From an uncultured Alphaproteobacteria bacterium (GTDB taxonomy: Bacteria > Pseudomonadota > Alphaproteobacteria > RF32 > CAG-239): a stretch of 7,340 nt of DNA. The position numbers and the translations under genes are program-made. The stretch covers positions 1 to 7,340 of the forward strand of contig CATGXW010000038.1 in the NCBI GenBank assembly GCA_949542085.1. The letters are read 5' to 3'. Shown one piece after another: positions 5,787-7,340 of this stretch. The notes below the pieces were generated by a model, which saw only the letters and a program-made list of their open reading frames with translations, had not been told where the DNA came from and did no database searches. How positions within the stretch are numbered: the first letter of the stretch is position 1; every line of letters starts with the position of its first letter.

Positions 5787-5909
5787 TTAATTACGGGGAT
5801 ACGAATGAGGATAACCGCTGTCCGGATACGGCTCCGGCAAAGCATATTTACCACAAGCGGAAAGACTCATAACAACCGCAAGCATTGCCAATAAGAAAAA
5901 TTTTTTCAT
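5787..5909 (-). CDS. Small LptM/YifL-like outer-membrane lipoprotein, 40 aa
   Basis: The frame runs from ATG (5907-5909) to TAA (5787-5789) with AGGA seven bases upstream of the start. The protein opens with MKKFFLLAMLAVVMSLSACG: two lysines, a hydrophobic core and a lipobox LSAC with Cys19 as lipidation site. The mature part is only 22 residues, rich in Pro and Tyr, and ends YPDSGYPHSYPRN. This fits the small LptM/YifL-like lipoproteins (mature C-G-[KR]-x-x-L-P-P type). In E. coli, LptM assists LptD assembly in the outer membrane. In many proteobacteria the related gene lies beside lysA or argH, whereas here it is the first gene of the vWA/PP2C/kinase block, 17 bases before the vWA gene. The residue after Cys is Gly, which is compatible with outer-membrane sorting. 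The lipoprotein call is strong; the LptM relation is tentative. Confidence 0.82.
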   Translation of the reverse strand: MKKFFLLAMLAVVMSLSACGKYALPEPYPDSGYPHSYPRN

Positions 5910-5930
5910 ATACCATTCCTTTACTTGTTT

Positions 5931-5949
5931 ATGGTTATACTATAACCAT
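5931..5949. promoter_or_regulatory. Perfect 19-base palindrome, likely operator in the divergent promoter region
   Basis: ATGGTTATA-C-TATAACCAT is a perfect inverted repeat with 9-base arms around one base. It is surrounded by a second pair of arms, CTTGTTT (5924-5930) and AAACAAG (5954-5960), offset by four bases on one side. It sits between the divergent lipoprotein and thioredoxin genes and contains a -10-like hexamer on each strand (TATAGT minus, TATACT plus). The symmetry suits a dimeric repressor that blocks the minus-strand promoter, or a symmetric two-way promoter. No T-run follows either side, so it is not a terminator. The regulator is not identifiable from the window. Confidence 0.6.
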
Positions 5950-5966
5950 ATCAAAACAAGGGTTAA
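5939..5966 (-). promoter_or_regulatory. Candidate promoter of the lipoprotein-triad operon
   Basis: On the minus strand TTAACC (5961-5966) is separated by 16 bases from TATAGT (5939-5944, five of six to consensus). The start of transcription would be near 5932, leaving a leader of about 23 bases with the AGGA ribosome site. The -10 box lies inside the palindrome at 5931-5949. Confidence 0.5.
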
Positions 5967-5993
5967 GTAAAATTTAAGTTATACAGAGGGAAT

Positions 5994-6548
5994 ATGTTAA
6001 AAAAATATATCGCACTTTTATTCATTGGAATTCTGTGTTTAACCGGCGTCAACGCTGCAGCCAAAGGCATAAACATTTTCGCCTACCCCAGAGAAGCGCC
6101 GCAAACGCCGATTTACAATCCATATGGCGGAGAAGTCAAATTGAGCGACTTCAAAGGCGACTTTGTTTTAGCTATTTTTTGGTCTCGTCATTGTGTTCCC
6201 TGTATCAGAGAACTTGACGACCTCAACAATTTTGTCCTCAAAACAAAAGACACCGGTATCAAAGCTATTTTAATTTCAAAAGCCGAAGAATGGAACAATG
6301 CCGAAGAACAACAAAAATTCTTAAAAAAATTCAAAGCGCAGGATGTTGAGTTCTTTGTCGACAAGAATGGAAAACTCACCGATGAATTCGGCATTTTCAC
6401 ATCACCGCACACTGTTTTAATTAATAAAAAAGCGGAAGAAATCGGACGCATCAGAGGTTCTGTCGACTGGGATGACGAAGATGTGATTGAATATGTCTAT
6501 AAATTAAAATCAGAATACGGCGACGGAACAACAAACAATGACAAATAA
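5994..6548 (+). CDS. Exported TlpA-like thioredoxin-fold protein
   Basis: This 184-aa protein starts at ATG 5994-5996 with GAGGG close upstream. Residues 1-21 form a signal peptide (KK, hydrophobic core, likely cleavage after VNA). The mature protein has a thioredoxin fold of the TlpA/ResA/AhpC-TSA type. It shows VKLSDFKGDFVLAIFWSRHC (48-67), an active-site pair C67-V-P-C70, and a cis-proline loop at FTSPHTVLIN (135-144). These are the features of periplasmic thiol-disulfide oxidoreductases that reduce or shuttle disulfides in partner proteins. The tail after residue 170 is polar and short. It is transcribed away from the lipoprotein-triad operon, sharing the control region at 5910-5993, and overlaps the next gene by 11 bases. 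No ccm (cytochrome c maturation) genes are nearby to point to a specific client. Confidence 0.88.
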   Translation: MLKKYIALLFIGILCLTGVNAAAKGINIFAYPREAPQTPIYNPYGGEVKLSDFKGDFVLAIFWSRHCVPCIRELDDLNNFVLKTKDTGIKAILISKAEEWNNAEEQQKFLKKFKAQDVEFFVDKNGKLTDEFGIFTSPHTVLINKKAEEIGRIRGSVDWDDEDVIEYVYKLKSEYGDGTTNNDK

Positions 6549-6972
6549 ACTTTATATCTCATGGAACGAATTCCACCAAGACGTTAAAAATCTGGCGCAA
6601 AAAATAAAAGAGCACGGCCACTTCAATAGAATTATCGCCGTCAGCCGCGGCGGTCTTATTCCCGCCGGCATATTATCCTACGAACTGGATATCCGCCAAT
6701 GCGACAGCGTCAATATCCAAACTTATGACGCGACCCAACAACGCGCGGCTGACGATATTGTCGTTGACAACAAACTCGAAGCTGCTGATACGCAAACATT
6801 AATTGTTGACGACCTGTCAGACAGCGGCCAAACATTTCAAATTTTGCAAAAACTGTTTCCAAATGCTTGTCGCGTTGCGGTTTACGCCAAACCAAACGGA
6901 AAAAAAGACACGAACATTTTTGCTCGTACCTTACCTGACCAATGGGTCGTTTTTCCTTGGGATATTGAATAA
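6538..6972 (+). CDS. gpt: Xanthine(-guanine) phosphoribosyltransferase
   Basis: This 144-aa protein matches the Gpt type of purine phosphoribosyltransferase, which makes XMP or GMP from xanthine or guanine and PRPP. The match runs along its whole length: an opening KLYISWNEFHQDVKNLAQKI, IIAVSRGGLIPAGILSYEL (the SRGG loop), the PRPP-binding motif LIVDDLSDSGQT (around 88-99), YAKPNG, and a closing DQWVVFPWDIE that parallels the WI..PWD end of E. coli Gpt. It ends right after this motif, slightly shorter than the 152-aa E. coli enzyme. There is no signal peptide; it acts in the cytoplasm or at the inner face of the membrane. The start ATG at 6538 lies inside the end of the thioredoxin gene and has only a weak GGA upstream, so translation is probably coupled. 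Specificity for xanthine over guanine or hypoxanthine cannot be read from sequence alone. Confidence 0.88.
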   Translation: MTNKLYISWNEFHQDVKNLAQKIKEHGHFNRIIAVSRGGLIPAGILSYELDIRQCDSVNIQTYDATQQRAADDIVVDNKLEAADTQTLIVDDLSDSGQTFQILQKLFPNACRVAVYAKPNGKKDTNIFARTLPDQWVVFPWDIE

Positions 6973-7340
6973 TTAAATATCCGAAAACAAAGGTAATCCC
7001 TGTGCCATACGAATCATTTGCGTTTCGATGGCTGTTCCCAGATTGAGTTTTCCACTCTTGATGATACCGCGAACTTGGTCACCTTTGTTTGTATTCGGAT
7101 TGGCAAACAAATAAGAAACCTGCGGCCGTTTAACCGTTGTGCCGACCATAACCTGATGCAGTGTGGCCAACATACTGCGTGAAAACAAATCATAAGCCAA
7201 CTCTTCACTCATGTTTGCCGCTGTTGCATATTTCACAACCGAAGAAATCGCATCCGTCACATTATTGGCGTGTACCGTCGACAACACCAAGTGGCCGGAT
7301 GTGGCCGCGCGCAAAACCTCACTGGCGGTATCCGGTGTAC
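6973..7340 (-). CDS. GspE/PilT-superfamily secretion or pilus ATPase, C-terminal part (partial)
   Basis: The frame enters from the right edge and is open without a stop (…TPDTASEVLRAATSGHLVLS). It ends at TAA 6973-6975, about 121 residues. TSGHLVLSTVHANNVTDAIS is the conserved GHLVLSTxHxN (His box) segment of hexameric ATPases that drive type II secretion, type IV pili and DotB-like type IV secretion. Later GDQVRGIIKSGKLNLGTAIE parallels the 'IR.LI..GK...L..AI' region near the end of PilT-like proteins. The Walker A, Asp box and Walker B motifs would lie beyond the window. The lack of a visible Cys4 zinc motif in this part and the gene's isolation prevent choosing between pilus and secretion types. 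The stop codon directly abuts that of gpt on the other strand (TAA/TTA), with no terminator hairpin seen. Confidence 0.85.
   Translation of the reverse strand, partial: TPDTASEVLRAATSGHLVLSTVHANNVTDAISSVVKYATAANMSEELAYDLFSRSMLATLHQVMVGTTVKRPQVSYLFANPNTNKGDQVRGIIKSGKLNLGTAIETQMIRMAQGLPLFSDI

Overview
The window reads as chromosomal DNA of a Gram-negative bacterium. Supporting signs are a proton-translocating transhydrogenase subunit (PntB), a small lipoprotein with a lipobox, an exported thioredoxin-fold protein, and tRNA-Ser with an encoded CCA. The long nitronate-monooxygenase-type protein with a Cys-rich tail, the moderate-to-low GC and the overall protein style suggest an alphaproteobacterium, perhaps host-associated or uncultured. 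That placement is inference, and I cannot fix the genus.

Left part (1-1451): the 3' end of pntB runs convergently into an unrecognised 174-aa protein. Upstream of that, on the same minus strand, is a 70-aa protein with one hydrophobic segment. A clear intrinsic terminator separates the two, and a possible promoter for the 174-aa gene is embedded in it. The 931-1253 stretch has no protein gene. It holds a candidate promoter with a Fur-box-like site and two copies of a 65-base sequence (tRNA-Ser 3' tail plus terminator) that bracket a GC-rich, tRNA-like 104-base segment. An intact tRNA-Ser(GGA) follows.

Middle (1410-5966): a long minus-strand block. From its promoter side the order is a 40-aa LptM/YifL-like lipoprotein, a TerY-type von Willebrand A protein, a PP2C phosphatase and a Ser/Thr kinase-like protein with three C-terminal membrane segments. 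A 462-aa flavin-dependent nitronate monooxygenase family protein follows 49 bases later, and the block ends in a strong terminator. The vWA, PP2C and kinase genes are translationally coupled (11-base and 1-base overlaps). They form the three-part phosphorylation module known from tellurite-resistance-linked gene neighbourhoods (TerY-P triad; E. coli counterparts YegL, PphC/YegK and YegI). The extra lipoprotein and the membrane-tethered kinase suggest that this version works at the cell envelope.

Right part (5931-7340): a perfect 19-base palindrome lies in the divergent promoter region between the lipoprotein gene and a plus-strand pair. That pair is an exported TlpA-like thioredoxin-fold protein followed, with an 11-base overlap, by a xanthine(-guanine) phosphoribosyltransferase. 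The window closes with the C-terminal part of a GspE/PilT-superfamily secretion or pilus ATPase on the minus strand, whose stop codon abuts that of the phosphoribosyltransferase.

The most noteworthy items are the membrane-anchored vWA/PP2C/kinase triad with its lipoprotein and palindromic control region, and the rearranged repeat next to tRNA-Ser.
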